A stretch of DNA of 64,000 nucleotides from Lyophyllum atratum (GCA_014905825.1 JACGCN010000062.1:1-64000), one strand, 5' to 3'. Positions 10,676 to 22,701 are shown, counted from the stretch's first letter. The notes: generated by a model from the letters alone, not told the origin. Made by a program: numbers and translations.

Positions 10676-11712
10676 CTACGAAGGCTTCTGGGAAGTCGAG
10701 GCTTTTGCATCCGCTCTCGATCTTTTAGACGGGATGGGGCTAGGGCTAGGGGGAGCGGGAGTGGAGGTTGTAGATGCTTCTGGCTCTGGTCGTTTTGTTG
10801 GAATACTGGAGCTTGGCGTTGTCGGCGTAGGACTGCCGTAACTGAACTTGAGGCCTGGTTTAGACGGAGAACCTAGAAGTAGAAGTTACACGGTGATTGT
10901 GTGTCTTAGTCGAAGTGGAATGGACATGCCTTGTTGCCTCCCTGTGTTATCAGCCGCTTTTGGAGCAATAGGTGCACGTCCTAAGAATGTGACTTTATCG
11001 ACGTCAATAGTAAAATGATGAAGATCTCGTGTTCCTTCATCTTGGTGCATTCCGGTTACAAAGCCGCCAACAGTGACATATGCGCCTGGTTTGGGAATCT
11101 GTGCCTTCCCTTTCCATTGCGGGATTTGACAAACAGTGGGGAAAGTTGTCTTTGCATTGGCATTGGCGTCCTTGGCGTACGATGTCCACGGTTCAGGGCA
11201 AAGTTCAAAAGTGCGCTCGGAGTCGTTACTGAGGTCTACAGCTCCAGAAACGGTGATGTAAGGAGAATTTGCGACATCGACATTGGACTCAGCCAGAATA
11301 AGCTGTAGAGATACGTTGAGTTCCGAGAAGCGGCAGTGATCATGATGATGGCGTACGTTCACGATATCCCCAACCAACATGTAATCGGCCGTTGTTGTGT
11401 CACTTGAAGCGATCGCCAATTCTGAAATGCCGGAGGGAACCTTCGAAATCTGTCACAAGTAAAAACATAGTAGATATGGACAAAGGTCAGCAGGAAAGAA
11501 CATACATTTGCAGTCAGAAAAGCGAAGTATATGCCTTCCGAACTGAAATTCAAGCCCTTTCCATTGTAGTAGCGTAAAGATGCCAAAGGCTGACAACTGT
11601 CGTTCAGAAATAGATGTGTGTCAAATGTGAGGGATTTCGGCTTAGTCTGAGGATCAAGAGCACGGCTGTTCTCCAAAACGGCGATGCCAGAAATCGTGAC
11701 GGAGCCACTCAT
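10676..11712 (-). CDS. Helitron-encoded OB-fold (RPA/SSB-like) protein
   Basis: Probably binds single-stranded DNA during rolling-circle transposition. Exon 1 starts at 11712 (MSGSVTISGIAVLENSRAL). An intron with GTATGTTC...GTGACAG follows, and exon 2 contains YMLVGDIVNVRHHHDHCRF, ANSPYITVSGAVDLSNDSER, IPQWKGKAQIPKPGAYVTVG and DVDKVTFLGRAPIAPK. The last intron (10873-10929, 57 nt) appears to use a GC donor (GCATGT) with a normal TAG acceptor. It leads to a low-complexity Pro/Ser tail with KFSYGSPTPTTP and a bipartite basic stretch (KRPEPE...SKRSRADAK), possibly nuclear targeting. Copy 1 has the same exon layout with a GT donor, supporting the model. Open throughout, about 290 bp downstream of RepHel. 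The OB-fold call is inferred from pattern and Helitron context. Confidence 0.65.
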
Positions 11713-11998
11713 GGTTGAAAAGACAAAAGAGATTGCTGCAGAGAATGATTATGAGTCAGATTCTAGAAAGATTTTGGATGTTCCGTCATCGTCATTTATA
11801 CATTACCGTCATCATTAATTAGGATGGGCTGGCAACGTAAAACAACACCATACAGATGGAAATGTCTGCACACATATTAGGTTGAGGGTCGAGTGTCAAT
11901 ACTAATGCTATCAAAAATGGTATAGTAGTGGACGGTGTGGAGGCTGCTGAGGGAAACATTAGAGACATTGATAATGGGATATCAAGTGTGGTACATAC

Positions 11999-14900
11999 CT
12001 AGTCAAACAACACATCATCATAGACAATGTTTGTCGTTGACGTACAGCCGATGTTGCTGTCGGAGAGGAGGAGTTTTATGCGATGGCTGGATGTCGCACG
12101 TGAGAGAGCGACATAGAGCTGGCCATGGGCAAAGACAGGAACACGAAGGTCAACACCAACATACTTGACAGACTGGCCTTGGGATTTGTTGATTGTTAAT
12201 GCAAATGCGAGTCTGACAGGGAACTGTCGCCGACGTAGTTGGAATGCAACGTCAGTTGTTGTCGTTGGAATGAGGGAGATGCGAGGAATCATCACAATGT
12301 TGCCATCATGGTCCCCACCAATCAGACGCACTTCCAGCACACGATCTGACATGCGGATGAGGACCATCCGAGTCCCATTGCAAAGGCCGTGCGACGGTGA
12401 AAGGTTGCGCAGAAGGATGAGGGGGCACCCAATCTTGAGGCTCAACTCTCCGGGTGGAAGGCTGGAAGAGTTGATGGACCGCAAGAACTCGACTGCCATG
12501 GGAAGGTGGTCAGGTCCATCCGCACCAGGCTCTTCGACGACATCGTCGGCACTGTAAAACGTCTGTCGTTGACCTGCCATGCGATCAAGTACTATGTCGT
12601 TGATGTCGCTGACATCGGAGTTTCGAGGGGCGAGGATCATGCGATCAAGGAAGTATTCGGGTGGAGGAGGATTCACGCTGTCAATGGCTGGATAGATGAA
12701 GTCGATCAAGGATGATGGACTGTCCGTGCGCATGTGCTCTGGGACTTCAATCACGTTCTCTGTGTTGTTCAGACGACCATGGCCGACGTCGAGTAGCCAT
12801 TGGGAGAAATGTTGACTGTCAGCATCAGCTTGATCAAGGCGCATGTTCTGCCGAAGGGAAAGGACCTGGATGTGCGGCCAGAGGGTAGAATGCAGAAGTG
12901 TGGAGTCGACAATCTCCTCTCGAGATCCTTTTGGGACAACAGGAAGAGTTTGCTGGAAGTCGCCTCCGAAAATCACGGTTATACCTCCGAAAGGTCGGTT
13001 TTCGTTGCGTATATCTCGGCAGGTGCGGTCAAGGGCTTCAGGGCCATGGCGATGCTGAGCACTTACCTCGTCCCAGATGATGACCTTTGTACTTCGAAGG
13101 AGGTCGGCACGCTTGCCCTCCTTCGGAATTGTACAAAAGGAATCTGAGGCGAGGCCGTTGACAGGAATCTTGAACATTGAATGAGCAGTTCGGCCTCCAG
13201 GAATGAGGAGTGCTGCGATCCCTGATGAGGCGACGCAGAGGATGACATCTCCATCGCTACGGACCTTGTTGCAGATGGTATTGTACAGGAAAGTTTTACC
13301 TGTTCCTCCTGGCCCATTGACGAAGAATATGTTGCCAAGGTTATTGGAGATGGAGTGCATGATGGCGTCGTATGCCAAACGTTGGTCACCATTCAACTGA
13401 GGCAACTGATTCTGAAGAGTGCAGTGCTCCGTATCACGATCATACGCTAACTGTTCCGCAATCAGAGGATTGAGGGTGTGTGCATTCCAGTTGGCGTCAG
13501 GGCGGGGCATGGAAGGCCAGTCTGCGAGAGAATGGCCTGATTGGTTGAGTACGTCTTCCAGAAGGAAGAGACCATAGTCATAGATATCATGGTCGGAGGG
13601 CTCCTGCATTCCAATGGCGTTCAATCGCCGGCGCAAGTCGTCACAAATCTGGGGGCGAAACTCGTTCCACAGAACATGTGGTTCCGACGGCTGGCAGAAG
13701 AGGAGGATGGTGGCAAACAGGTGACGGAGACGTGATCCCGTTTGCATGTGAGCAGCTTCTTGCAGACATAGGCGCCATTCACCATCATCCTGTAAGAGTC
13801 CTCGGGCAGAGCATGCACCGTGAAAAGTAGGATGAAGGACCCCATCATATGTGCGGAGATGGTCAAACGACTGCGCACCCTTGACGACAGTGAGCAGTGT
13901 GCGGAGGTAGAAGCGCTCGCCAGCAGTTGGCGACACAAAGTACATGCGACCAATTGCAGTGCCAGACTGACGTATAGACCATGATTTGGTTTCGTTCTTC
14001 CAAACAAAGTGCTGTGGAAACTCCTGGTATGTGTACTGTCGTGCAAGTATCCCAAGTTCTCCTTGATGGGCGTTCGCTGCGAAGAATGCTGTCAATGGAG
14101 TGCGTTCGCCTGCAGCACGTTCCAAAAGGAGTGCAGGATCTTGAGCGGGGTCGTAAACAACCATGTGTTGGCCTGGGAGGTGTAGTTGGAGACGAACGAC
14201 GTTGGGGAGTTGGTCGTGGGTGTCAAAGTGGAAGATGCGGTGCATGCTCTCGGATGCGGATATGTAACGCCCGTTTATGAATGACTGAATTTCGTCCCTC
14301 CGACCGACCTCCAGCGAAGCTCGATCTCCTCCTTTTTGGATATACTTGAAGAGGTACTTGAAGGATCCCACAGACGCAGCGGCTTCCACATTGATATGGC
14401 AATTAAGCATTGCGGACAGGAACGGGGAGTAGGGCACAATCCAGCGATTGTCAAGCCAGGTATTCGCAATGAGGTACTGTGCACCATTATCTGGACGTCT
14501 GTAGACAGGGTAACCATGGGCGTCGATGGAGGTGAAGTCGTGGAAGTGTTTGGGATAGCCTTTGGAGCATTTGCCATCTACCATGCATGGTGCGTTTGGA
14601 AACGCAGCACCACATGGACCGTGAACCATGCACCTTTTCACGGTCTCGAAAAGCAGTGGCTGCGCATTGGCGTCGGGCCATTGTGCCCAGATGCAGGAGT
14701 CAATGGCGTCGGGGGTGATGAGCTTGAAGGGCTCCTTGAGAAAAATGAGGAGATGCATGTGGGGCAGCCCTCGTTTCTGAAATTCGATGACGTAAACATA
14801 TGCGACAGCATGGCCGAAGATTCCATCCTTGTGAATGTAATCCATGAGGGCTTTCTTCTTCAGCTGAAAGACACGCGCTACCAAGTCTGGTCGATCATAC

Positions 14901-16590
14901 GATGTTTGGCCAGGCAACAGTTGCCGCGTGATCTCTTCCCATTGAGGGTTGCATGTCATGGTGAGAAAGATGTCGACGCTTCGGAAGTAGCGAGCGATAG
15001 CCATTGAATCCTGGAACCGTTGATGCATATGACGTGGGCCCCCAATATAGGAAGAAGGCAGGACAGTACGTTGACCAAGGTCATTGAGCTCGAAGTCGCC
15101 CTCACCCTCGGCAACAGCATCCTCAAGTCCACCATAGAGAGCGGCACGAAGTCTTGGCTGATTGTTTCTAAGGTAGGACAGGCGCTGCGAATCTATTGAT
15201 GCATACATGTCTACTAAAAACCGCTGTAGAAGACGACGGCCTCTTAGCAGTGTGGAATACTCCAGCGGCCGGACCTGCATGCGGTATGCAACAAAACGGG
15301 AGAGTGTGAGACGCTTGGGTGCCTGCACGTGAGGCTGGTGAAGTGGTATGTCGGGATGCCAGCCGTTTTCCCCACGCGGAAAGAGTAACACATAGTGGAG
15401 AGGAATATATGCGGGGTGTAGATTACTGATGGTGCGCAAGGGTCCATCGCGACGATGAAGGCGAATGTCGCGGGGCTCAGAAGCTGTCATGTTATCGGGG
15501 AGGATGACGGCAACTTCGTCGGCAGTGGGTAAGTTATACCGGCGGCGGTCCATGTTGGCGGTGACACGGAGGCGGACAGAAACATCATCGTCAGGATTAT
15601 AGTGCTGCAGGATTTCGTACGCATAGCGATAGACGGGAGCATACTGGTGGTGCTGAAGGAGCATGTTCTGAAGGGCCTCCATCGTGGCGTGGTGCAGCCC
15701 TTGATTGCGTTGCATCCTATGCTCGAGTGCTGCATGGGGCTCGTATATGTACAGCTGGGAGTATGTCGCGGGCCTGCCAGGAGTGGGTGAGAGGGAGCCG
15801 GCACGATGGCAGAGGTCACCAAGTATGCGGAAGACTGGTGCGGCTGTACCACGGTTGATCGAGTGGTCTTCTCGAACTCCGAGGGACGTGAAGGCGAACG
15901 CACGGTTGTATTTCCAGATGTCATTGCGAAATGCCTTCGCCCTTGGATCTGCGCTCTCAAAGAGGTGATATAGCGCATCAGGCGGAAGCTGAAGAAGGGG
16001 AAGGCGAACTTGGCCATGCTTGCAGCAACTGAATTCTGGGGACCTGCGACTGGAGCTGGCGAGTCTCTCATCCATCCAGTGAAGCGCAGCACAATGCGGG
16101 CACTGCACATTCATGGGTCCGAGGTCATGTCGACGTGCCGGTTCGTGATATGGTCTGCGCGCTGCACAGAAAAGTTCACCGTCGCGTCCCTGCTCCCATG
16201 GTGGTCGCTGTGGCTCATCTTTGGTGAAGGTGGATGACGTTAGTGAGGCGGTCAGGCATGTTGACTGAAAAGACTCACCATGCGGGGGCTGACGCGCCAT
16301 CGGAGGAGGTGGACCCAAGGGTAAAAGTTGCCGTGGTATGCCTGAAGGAATTGAAGTTGTTAATGCGATGGGCAAATGAGGATGGTCATGGACGTACGAA
16401 TATCAGCAGCTGCTGCATGAGCCCTCTGTTGTCGTTCCCTTTCGCGACGTGCACGCTGACCGACGGTACGTGGGTGAAGTTGTGCTATAGGGGGTGCAGG
16501 TGCGGCTGGTCTCTGCTGTCGCTCTCTCTCCCGGCGTGCCCTCTGCGCTATTGAGCGTCGGCTGGGCGGTAGAGCAGGTGGCTCGGGCAT
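11999..16590 (-). CDS. Helitron Rep-helicase (RepHel), intact
   Basis: A rolling-circle transposase of about 1.5 thousand residues. Exon 1 starts at 16590 (MPEPPALPPSRRSIAQRARR) and has two copies of the basic motif QRARRERERQQR. A GTACGT-TTCAG intron and a GTGAGT-AAAG intron then lead into the main exon at the PQRPPWEQG block. Domains in order: CPHC/CCKHG zinc-binding region; Helitron N domain; KRGLPHMHLLIFLKEP (HUH); KYLFKYIQKGGDRA (Tyr); PIF1-like helicase with NGPGGTGKT, VIIWDEVSAQHR, FGGDFQQTLPVV, LRQNMR and YVALSRATSSHR. No stop or frameshift was seen in the main exon. Alignment with copy 1 shows that copy's defects. The element could be autonomous. Confidence 0.9.
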
Positions 16591-17526
16591 TCACGTCGCT
16601 GCAATAGTGGGAGGCGGGGGGTGTGGCGTGGCACGCTGTGGTGGTGGACACAGTGGAAGAATGGAGAGATTGCTCTGGAGAACATTCTGTTTGAGCGGAC
16701 GGTCAGTAAATTTTTTTTAGAAAAAAAATTGTAAGATGCTGACCGATGCTCCGAAGTGCGATGAATCCCTCAGTGGGCATTGCTGACTGAGTCGTGGAGG
16801 TTAGGGCCACGGAATGCAAAGGGTTGGATCCGGCGCCATGACCCACCCCAGTAGGCTTGCCCACCCAATGTGCTGCGGCAGTCGAAAGGAGTAGGTGTGG
16901 GTTAGGTGGGAAATGGTGGTGGACGCGGCGGCATGCTAGTGACGTCGGACTTGTGAAGGGAGAAAGTGAAGTACCCTTGGGAAAGCCCAGAGGTACGGGT
17001 GGGGGCCGTCGGCGGCCGGGACGCTGAGGTGTGGAGGGGAGGAGAGCAATTGTATTAGGGGAGGTGGCTGTGTGGTGTTGATTGGTGACGTACCGTATAT
17101 GAGGCGGGTTGGCGCATTCCACTCTTCTGAATGGAGGGCGGCACCTGCGATGATGGGGTCGCAGGCTCTGAGTTCCACCCAGAACGGCACGCCTTCCAAG
17201 AGTAAAAGTCGTTGGAGTGTGGCAGAGAGGACCACAGGTCGGTGCAACACGTTCCTGTGGTCACCCCTATGGTTGAGTGGTTCGGTGCAACACTTCACGC
17301 AGTCAGAGGGGTTGGGAAAGGGGGTTGGGGGGGGAGGGAAGTGAGGTACCCTTGGGAAAGCCCAGAGGTACGGGAGGTGGATGGTTGGTGGAAGATGCAG
17401 GCGGGGACGGATGAGGTGGCAGGTGATCGTGGCTGTGTGGGCCGTTCCGATTGGCGACGTTTGTGGTCGGGCGGTTAACGGGCCAATGAGAGCGTGGGAG
17501 AAACGCCAGTTCTTTTGTAATATAGA
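16591..17526 (-). other. Helitron copy 2, 5' non-coding region with a repeated hairpin
   Basis: No gene supported. GTACCCTTGGGAAAGCCCAG followed by AGGTACGGG occurs twice in direct orientation (about 16973-17000 and 17347-17374). Each copy can fold on itself (GTACC-TTGGG against CCCAGAGGTAC). Two GGTTCGGTGCAACAC-like blocks lie near 17238-17295. Confidence 0.6.
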
Positions 17527-17623
17527 TAACTGCGGCCTGCATATCAGGATCCAGATACATATGTCAATCATACTGTACGAGTATCCATGGTGGAAGAAAA
17601 AATGAGAATGATTGGTGCTGCAT

Positions 17624-17724
17624 TGCCCTCTGCAAGGCTCGAACTTGCGACCTCAGGATTGCACATCCAAGGATGCGTCATATTACTATGAGACCTGCGC
17701 TCTAGCCAACTGAGCCAAGAAGGC
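17624..17724 (-). tRNA. tRNA-Met (CAU), elongator type, with intron
   Basis: The minus strand folds as a cloverleaf. Acceptor GCCTTCT pairs with AGAGGGC and is followed by discriminator A. The D arm is GGCTCAGTTGGCTAGAGC, the anticodon loop CTCATA carries CAT, the variable loop is AGGTC, and the T arm is GCAAG-TTCGAGC-CTTGC. An intron of about 26-27 nt sits one base 3' of the anticodon, the standard position. The anticodon stem is CAGG/CCTG with a T-T pair next to the loop, as seen in other fungal elongator Met tRNAs. It lies about 100 bp from the 5' end of Helitron copy 2. Confidence 0.88.
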
Positions 17725-17858
17725 GTTGGCAAGCAGGAGGGAGTCAAGCATTCCTTGCGTATGGGAATAATCTCTCGGAAATTCCCGACCTTTCCCTCGC
17801 GTGACAAATTGCACTCGGAAATTTAGCAACTGCTGGATTCTAGCAATCAAATTGAACA

Positions 17859-19823
17859 ATGCGTATGGCGTCCAGATTTCTACGATTCTCTATCCCACTG
17901 ACTCGCAACTTCACGCAGCTCCCAAGAAAGCAAAGAAAATATCTCTCAATGAGTTCCTCGGCGATGCCGGTAAGCTTACCATGGCAGCTTCCCCGAGCAA
18001 ACCTGATTCTCATATTGCCCACAGCGTCAGGATCCTGGGCTGATGAGATGGATTCGCTTCCCAACGCTCGTACGTGACAATAAACTACTCCTTGCTTCTC
18101 CTATTAAGTCATGGAATAGCCGCTGTGCGCAGCGAAGATGATCAAGGACGCCCCGGAGATCGCTACGGGCGCAGAGGAGACGATTTTCTGTCCAGCCGAC
18201 GTGAGTCACCTCCATCTGCTCGCAATGCTCGCTACTGATGATCCGTGAAGCCGATAGGAGTGGACCTCCCAGGGATGATGTTCCAATGCCCACACAACCT
18301 CCCTATACAGCATTCATCGGCAATCTCGCTTTTGATCTCACCGAATCGGAATTAGAGGAGTTCTTTAGTCCCTCAAAGGTTCATCTATCAGTACCCTGAA
18401 CGCAGCCCACCTTTTGCTCACTGTTGAAACAGACGAAATCAGTGAAAATTATCAGGGATCGAGAAGACAAACCCAAGGGCTTCGGTTACATAGAGTTCGA
18501 GGAACTGGATGGATTAAAAGATGGACTGGCAAAAAGCGGCTCGGTGAGTATCCGTTTTTGTAGCTTGATCGCGAGACTTATCAGTTCCTCAGAACTTCTC
18601 TGGCAGAACTATCCGAGTCAGCGTCGCAGAGCCTCGTAATTATTCTATTCGCCTTTTATCCTACAGACATCTAACTTTTCCTCTAGCTAAGGAGCGCGGC
18701 GCATTCGGCGCCGGTGGCGGCTTCGAAGACGAGGCAAAATTCGAAAACCCCTGGAGACGTGACGGACCTCTTCCCGACATCGGGCAATCGCGCGATTCAT
18801 CCCGCCGTCGCTTCGACGGGCCTCCATCTGGAGGAGAACGAGCTTTGCCCAGCGTTGCCGAAGGCGCGAGCGATTGGCGATCCAGCCGTGCGGCCCGCCC
18901 CTCCATCCCCGACGAGCCCCCTCGGCGCAAATCCGGTTTCTCCACCCCCGAAGGTCAGACCAGCGCAGCCGATCAAGCCGAAGTCTGGACCAAAGGGAGC
19001 AAATTCGTGCCAGCACCTAGCGGCACAGAAGAGAAATTTGGTAGCCTTAGGGGTAAGGGTGATATGGGCCCCCCTAAGGAGTCGCTTGCGGAAGAGAGTG
19101 ACTGGAGGAGCTCAAAGCCTAAATCCAGCGTTTCTCGTGAGTTTATCGCTTAATGCTCGATGTCCCTCATCCTTTGCTTATCACTTGCTTGCTTAATCGA
19201 CTCAGCGAGCAGCTCGACGCCTCCGACACCCCAGCTGAATCGGAGGAAGCTTGAACTTTTGCCACGTTCAGGCACTGCTTCTACTACCCAGACCCCATTA
19301 TCCTCCCCAAAAATGAGCTCCGCGTCTGCAGCCGCCCCCGCCGCCTCACGAGCGAGCCCTTTCGGTGCCGCAAAGTAAGTTGACTACACTCAACTTCCGT
19401 ACGAGACCATGCGACTCACAGTCATATTACAGACCAGTAGACGTCACTAGCAGAGAAAAAGAGGTCACAGAGCGCCTGGACAAGGAGCGGGAGGTGGTAA
19501 AGGAGCGACTGACCATGTCGCGCACAAGCTCGCGCCAAGGCTCCGAACGTAGTCCGTTCGGCACGCGCACGCCCCCCGCCTCAGCCACAACCGGCTCTAA
19601 CACGCCGGCTTCACCAAAACTCGGCAATGCCGCTGCTGCTGGCCAGCCCAAGCCTGCCTTGGCGCCCAGTGTACGGCCTACGCTGAGCTTCGCTAACGCC
19701 GCAGCGGCCAAGAGGGATGCCGCAGCTGCGGCTGAAAAGAAGGCTGGGGAACAGGATGAGAAGAAATCTGGGGCGGACGAGGTTGAGCAGGTTACAGAGA
19801 AGGTCGCGGAGGTGGCTGTCTAA
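17859..19823 (+). CDS. Translation initiation factor eIF4B (TIF3-like), RRM protein
   Basis: eIF4B helps eIF4A unwind mRNA 5' leaders in the cytoplasm. The start at 17859 is supported by splicing ATGC to CTCCCAAG (intron GTATGG...ACGCAG), giving MPPKKAKKISLNEFLGDA, the family N-terminus. The next short exons encode GSWADEMDSLP and an Arg/Gly/Asp-rich linker. The RRM follows: TAFIGNLAFDLTESELEEFF (RNP2 region) and KGFGYIEFEELDGLKDGL (RNP1 region). The long C-terminal part is disordered and rich in SDWR/SSRxxRPS-type repeats (SDWRSSRAARPS, SDWRSSKPK), ending with a Lys/Glu-rich segment and VTEKVAEVAV. About nine exons with 45-60-nt introns, all splices in frame. Host housekeeping gene. Confidence 0.9.
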
Positions 19824-20334
19824 AAGCTCTGTTTGACTTAAGATTATTTGTGCCGTGTGCAGAATTTGACCGCCCTTCACAGCTGGTGTCGAAATACGCT
19901 GGGACGGCCATATATATCGTTTTTCAAATTTCATGACCCTTTTTGTGAGCGATGTGCAGGTTCTGAAAATTTGGTTCTTTTGGACCCGGGGCATTCACCA
20001 GGTCGCTTCTTGATGTTTGACACGAAACCGCACTGAACCATGTAACATACCTGTTCTTTTGTTGAATCAGGAGTCTCAAGCCTTATCGTTGTATGCCGAC
20101 GTAATTTCATATGGGATGCTGTTGTCCACACGCAACTCGCTTGAGCAAGCTCTTATCCGCTACGATTCGGCCGGAATGGACAGATTGTCACATACACGTC
20201 ACGGAAATAGAACGATAACGGCGAAGCACTCGCCCCTCGTGTCCTTCCTCCATGGAGCCTGGCGTGATTCACCATGTTTTAAACATAGCTCCTAATCAGT
20301 AGAGTGCTACCCCTCTTCCTCGTACCGTGCTGCC
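19824..20334. other. Intergenic region between eIF4B and the NCS1 permease
   Basis: About 0.5 kb with no supported gene. Presumed eIF4B 3' end and permease promoter. A short upstream permease exon here cannot be excluded. Confidence 0.4.
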
Positions 20335-22560
20335 ATGAGACGTCCAAATTTCCTACGTCTCTCAACATGGTCTCTTGAACCGGAGATGGCCACATTTGGC
20401 CCATCAGCGGCCTGGAGCAACAAGGACATGGATCCAGTCCCGCCGTCTGGGAGGACGTGGACAACCTGGAACTATATCGCGTATTGGGTTTCAGATGCGA
20501 CTCATGTCGCGATGTGGTCATTTGCAAGCTCAATGCTGGCAATCGGTCTTACTTGGTAGGCTCTGTATCGATTAAATACGCGTTGGATACTCACACTCGT
20601 TCTTCCTTGAAGGAGACAGGCTTTGGTAGCTATCGCTGTGGGCCACATCATGATCTCTGTATGTGAATCGTCAAGATATGAACCGGAGTCAAGTCTTATT
20701 CGTTCACATTGTAAAGATTGTTGTGGTACTCAACGGAACCGTCGGGGCGCGCCTGCACATATCCTTTCCCGTGCTAAATCGCTCCTCTTTCGGCTTCTGG
20801 TTCAGCTATTTCAGCGTGGTGAGCAGAGCGGTGCTCGCCATGTTCTGGTTCGGGATTCAGGTTACACGATCCATTTACATGTCCAAATACCATGAGCTAA
20901 TTTGCCCATGCAGACATACATCGGCTCTGAGTGTGTCTATCAAATGCTAAAGGCCATATGGCCGTCCGTTGCGCGTGTGCCGGACCACCTTTCGTCTTCA
21001 TCCCCGATCACGACAGTTCGTTCGTAATATCAATACTATGAATCCTCCTCCCTCGTCTCAATCATCGCTTTACAGAGATGATGTCGTACTTTCTCTACTG
21101 GCTGCTTCAGTTTCCGCTCTTGCTCGTGTCTCCCCAAAGGATCAGGCACTTCTTTACGGCACGAGCCATAATCGTCCCCATCGCGTACCTTTCAATTCTC
21201 ATCTGGGCGATGGTCCGAGTTCCCGCCCGTATCAGCCTGACTCCACAGAAGGGATCACTGAGCGGAAGTGCCTTGGCTTGGGCGTGGCTAAGCTCGCTAA
21301 ACAGCAGCCTTGGTCTGTACGCCACAGTTTCGATCAATATCCCTGACTTTACGGTATGAATTCCGTTTCGCGACTTCAATGATCAGGAGACACTCAGGTT
21401 TCTTCCTCAGAGATACGCCAAGAACGAGCGCGTGTACGTTAAGTTGTCTGCCACATCAGTCACCATTGGCTAACATCACTACCAGGCAATTTGTACAACT
21501 TCTCATCATCCCAGTGGCATTCACACTCGTCGGATTCATAGGTTTGCTAGTTCATTTTCGTTCACTCCACCAATAAGAAATACTTATATCTCGTTAGGCA
21601 TAGCCGTAACTTCTGCAGCAGAAGTCATATATGGCGAAATTCTCTGGGACCCCCTCAAACTGATAGACCACTGGGACAACAGAGCCGCTGCATTTTTCGC
21701 GGCCTTCAGTTTCCTCATCTCGACCATTGGAGTCAACATCTCCGCAAACAGCCTCAGTGCAGCGAATGACCTAATGGTGATCTTCCCTAAGTATATCAAT
21801 ATCAGACGTGGACAAGTCATCTGCGCTCTTATTGGAGGCTGGGCCCTTTGCCCTTGGGAAATCCTTGCAACGGCGCCGGGTTTCCTCACCTTTATGTCCG
21901 GATACACAGTATTTCTGGGCCCTTTCGCTGGAATGTGAGTATCAGCCTTACTCCTCTGTTGAATTGAAGCGTATTTAGCGCTACCTATAGTATGGTAGCC
22001 GATGTTAGTACCCAATCATTCTTCTACAGGCATTCCGTTGAGCCACTGCCCATAGTACTGGTTAGTCCATCGAGGAAAAGTTGACGTGCCTGCAATGTAT
22101 CATCCCCGAGGAAGGTACCGCTACTGGAAGGGCACTGTATGTCGCATTTGTCATTGCTGATTACACGACTGACACTCAACACATGTGTAGAACTGGAGAG
22201 CAGCCGTCACCCTCCTATGTTCTGTGACCCCCACCCTGCCTGGCTTGATTGGAACCATCAACACCAATATAAAAGTTGGAAACGCGTTGCATCTATTTGA
22301 CGTAGCGTGGATCTATGGCGTACGCCATATCCTCCGTTCTCCTTGATCTTGATGATTAACATATTCTACAGTTTTTCTCTGCGTTGACTATTTATTGGAG
22401 TCTTTCGACGCTCTTCCCTGCCCGGGAGACATACCTGGACAGCGCCGTACTCGCCGATGATCTGGTGAACGAGGAACAGCCATCTCTGGACTCTGATTCC
22501 AGCACGGGCGAAAAATCTTCGTCGAAGGATGAAGGTCACAGAAATTCTGTGATCGTGTAG
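20335..22560 (+). CDS. NCS1-family nucleobase/nucleoside permease (uracil/uridine/allantoin type)
   Basis: A plasma-membrane symporter of the Fur-like NCS1 family. WSNKDMDPVPPSGRTWTTWN is the classic N-terminal signature, and TM1 YIAYWVSDATHVAMWSFASS follows. Later exons give AMFWFGIQTYIGSECVYQML, INIPDFTRYAKNERVQFVQL (the conserved N-PDFTRYA substrate region) and FSFLISTIGVNISANSLSAA. The C-terminal half has DYWFVHRGKVDVPAMYHPRG and further TM helices, and the protein ends in an acidic, Ser-rich tail (HRNSVIV). About ten exons. Every junction checked keeps frame, one of them with acceptor ...ACAGAG. The start at 20335 is the first ATG in the exon, so the extreme N-terminus is uncertain. Substrate cannot be read from sequence. 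Confidence 0.85.
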
Positions 22561-22701
22561 ACTCGCAATTTCGCGCCCAAATCTACTAGAACGATATCTT
22601 CTTTGCGCCTAGCGGGATCATCAAAATGCCGTATTCATAAGCTATCAATCGCGAAGCACAGGCTGAAAGTGGTATCGGCAAATTCAAAGGCTTGTAGCCT
22701 A

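Larger units (their letters stand above)
10141..17526 (-). mobile_element. Helitron copy 2 (apparently intact), upstream unit of the tandem pair
   Basis: The 5' end on the minus strand is TCTATATTACAAAAG starting at 17526 and preceded by A. The 3' end is hairpin plus GTATCCGCTAG, ending at 10141. The next base on the minus strand (10140) is the T of the 5'-TC of Helitron copy 1, so the two elements abut exactly. Length is 7386 bp. It encodes an open three-exon RepHel (11999-16590) and an open OB-fold protein (10676-11712). 10168-10675 is 3' non-coding and 16591-17526 is 5' non-coding. Confidence 0.9.

Noticed and set aside
17238..17295. CGGTGCAACAC blocks as a separate inverted or tandem repeat element
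   Set aside because: They are shared with Helitron copy 1 at the corresponding place and are part of the Helitron 5' region.
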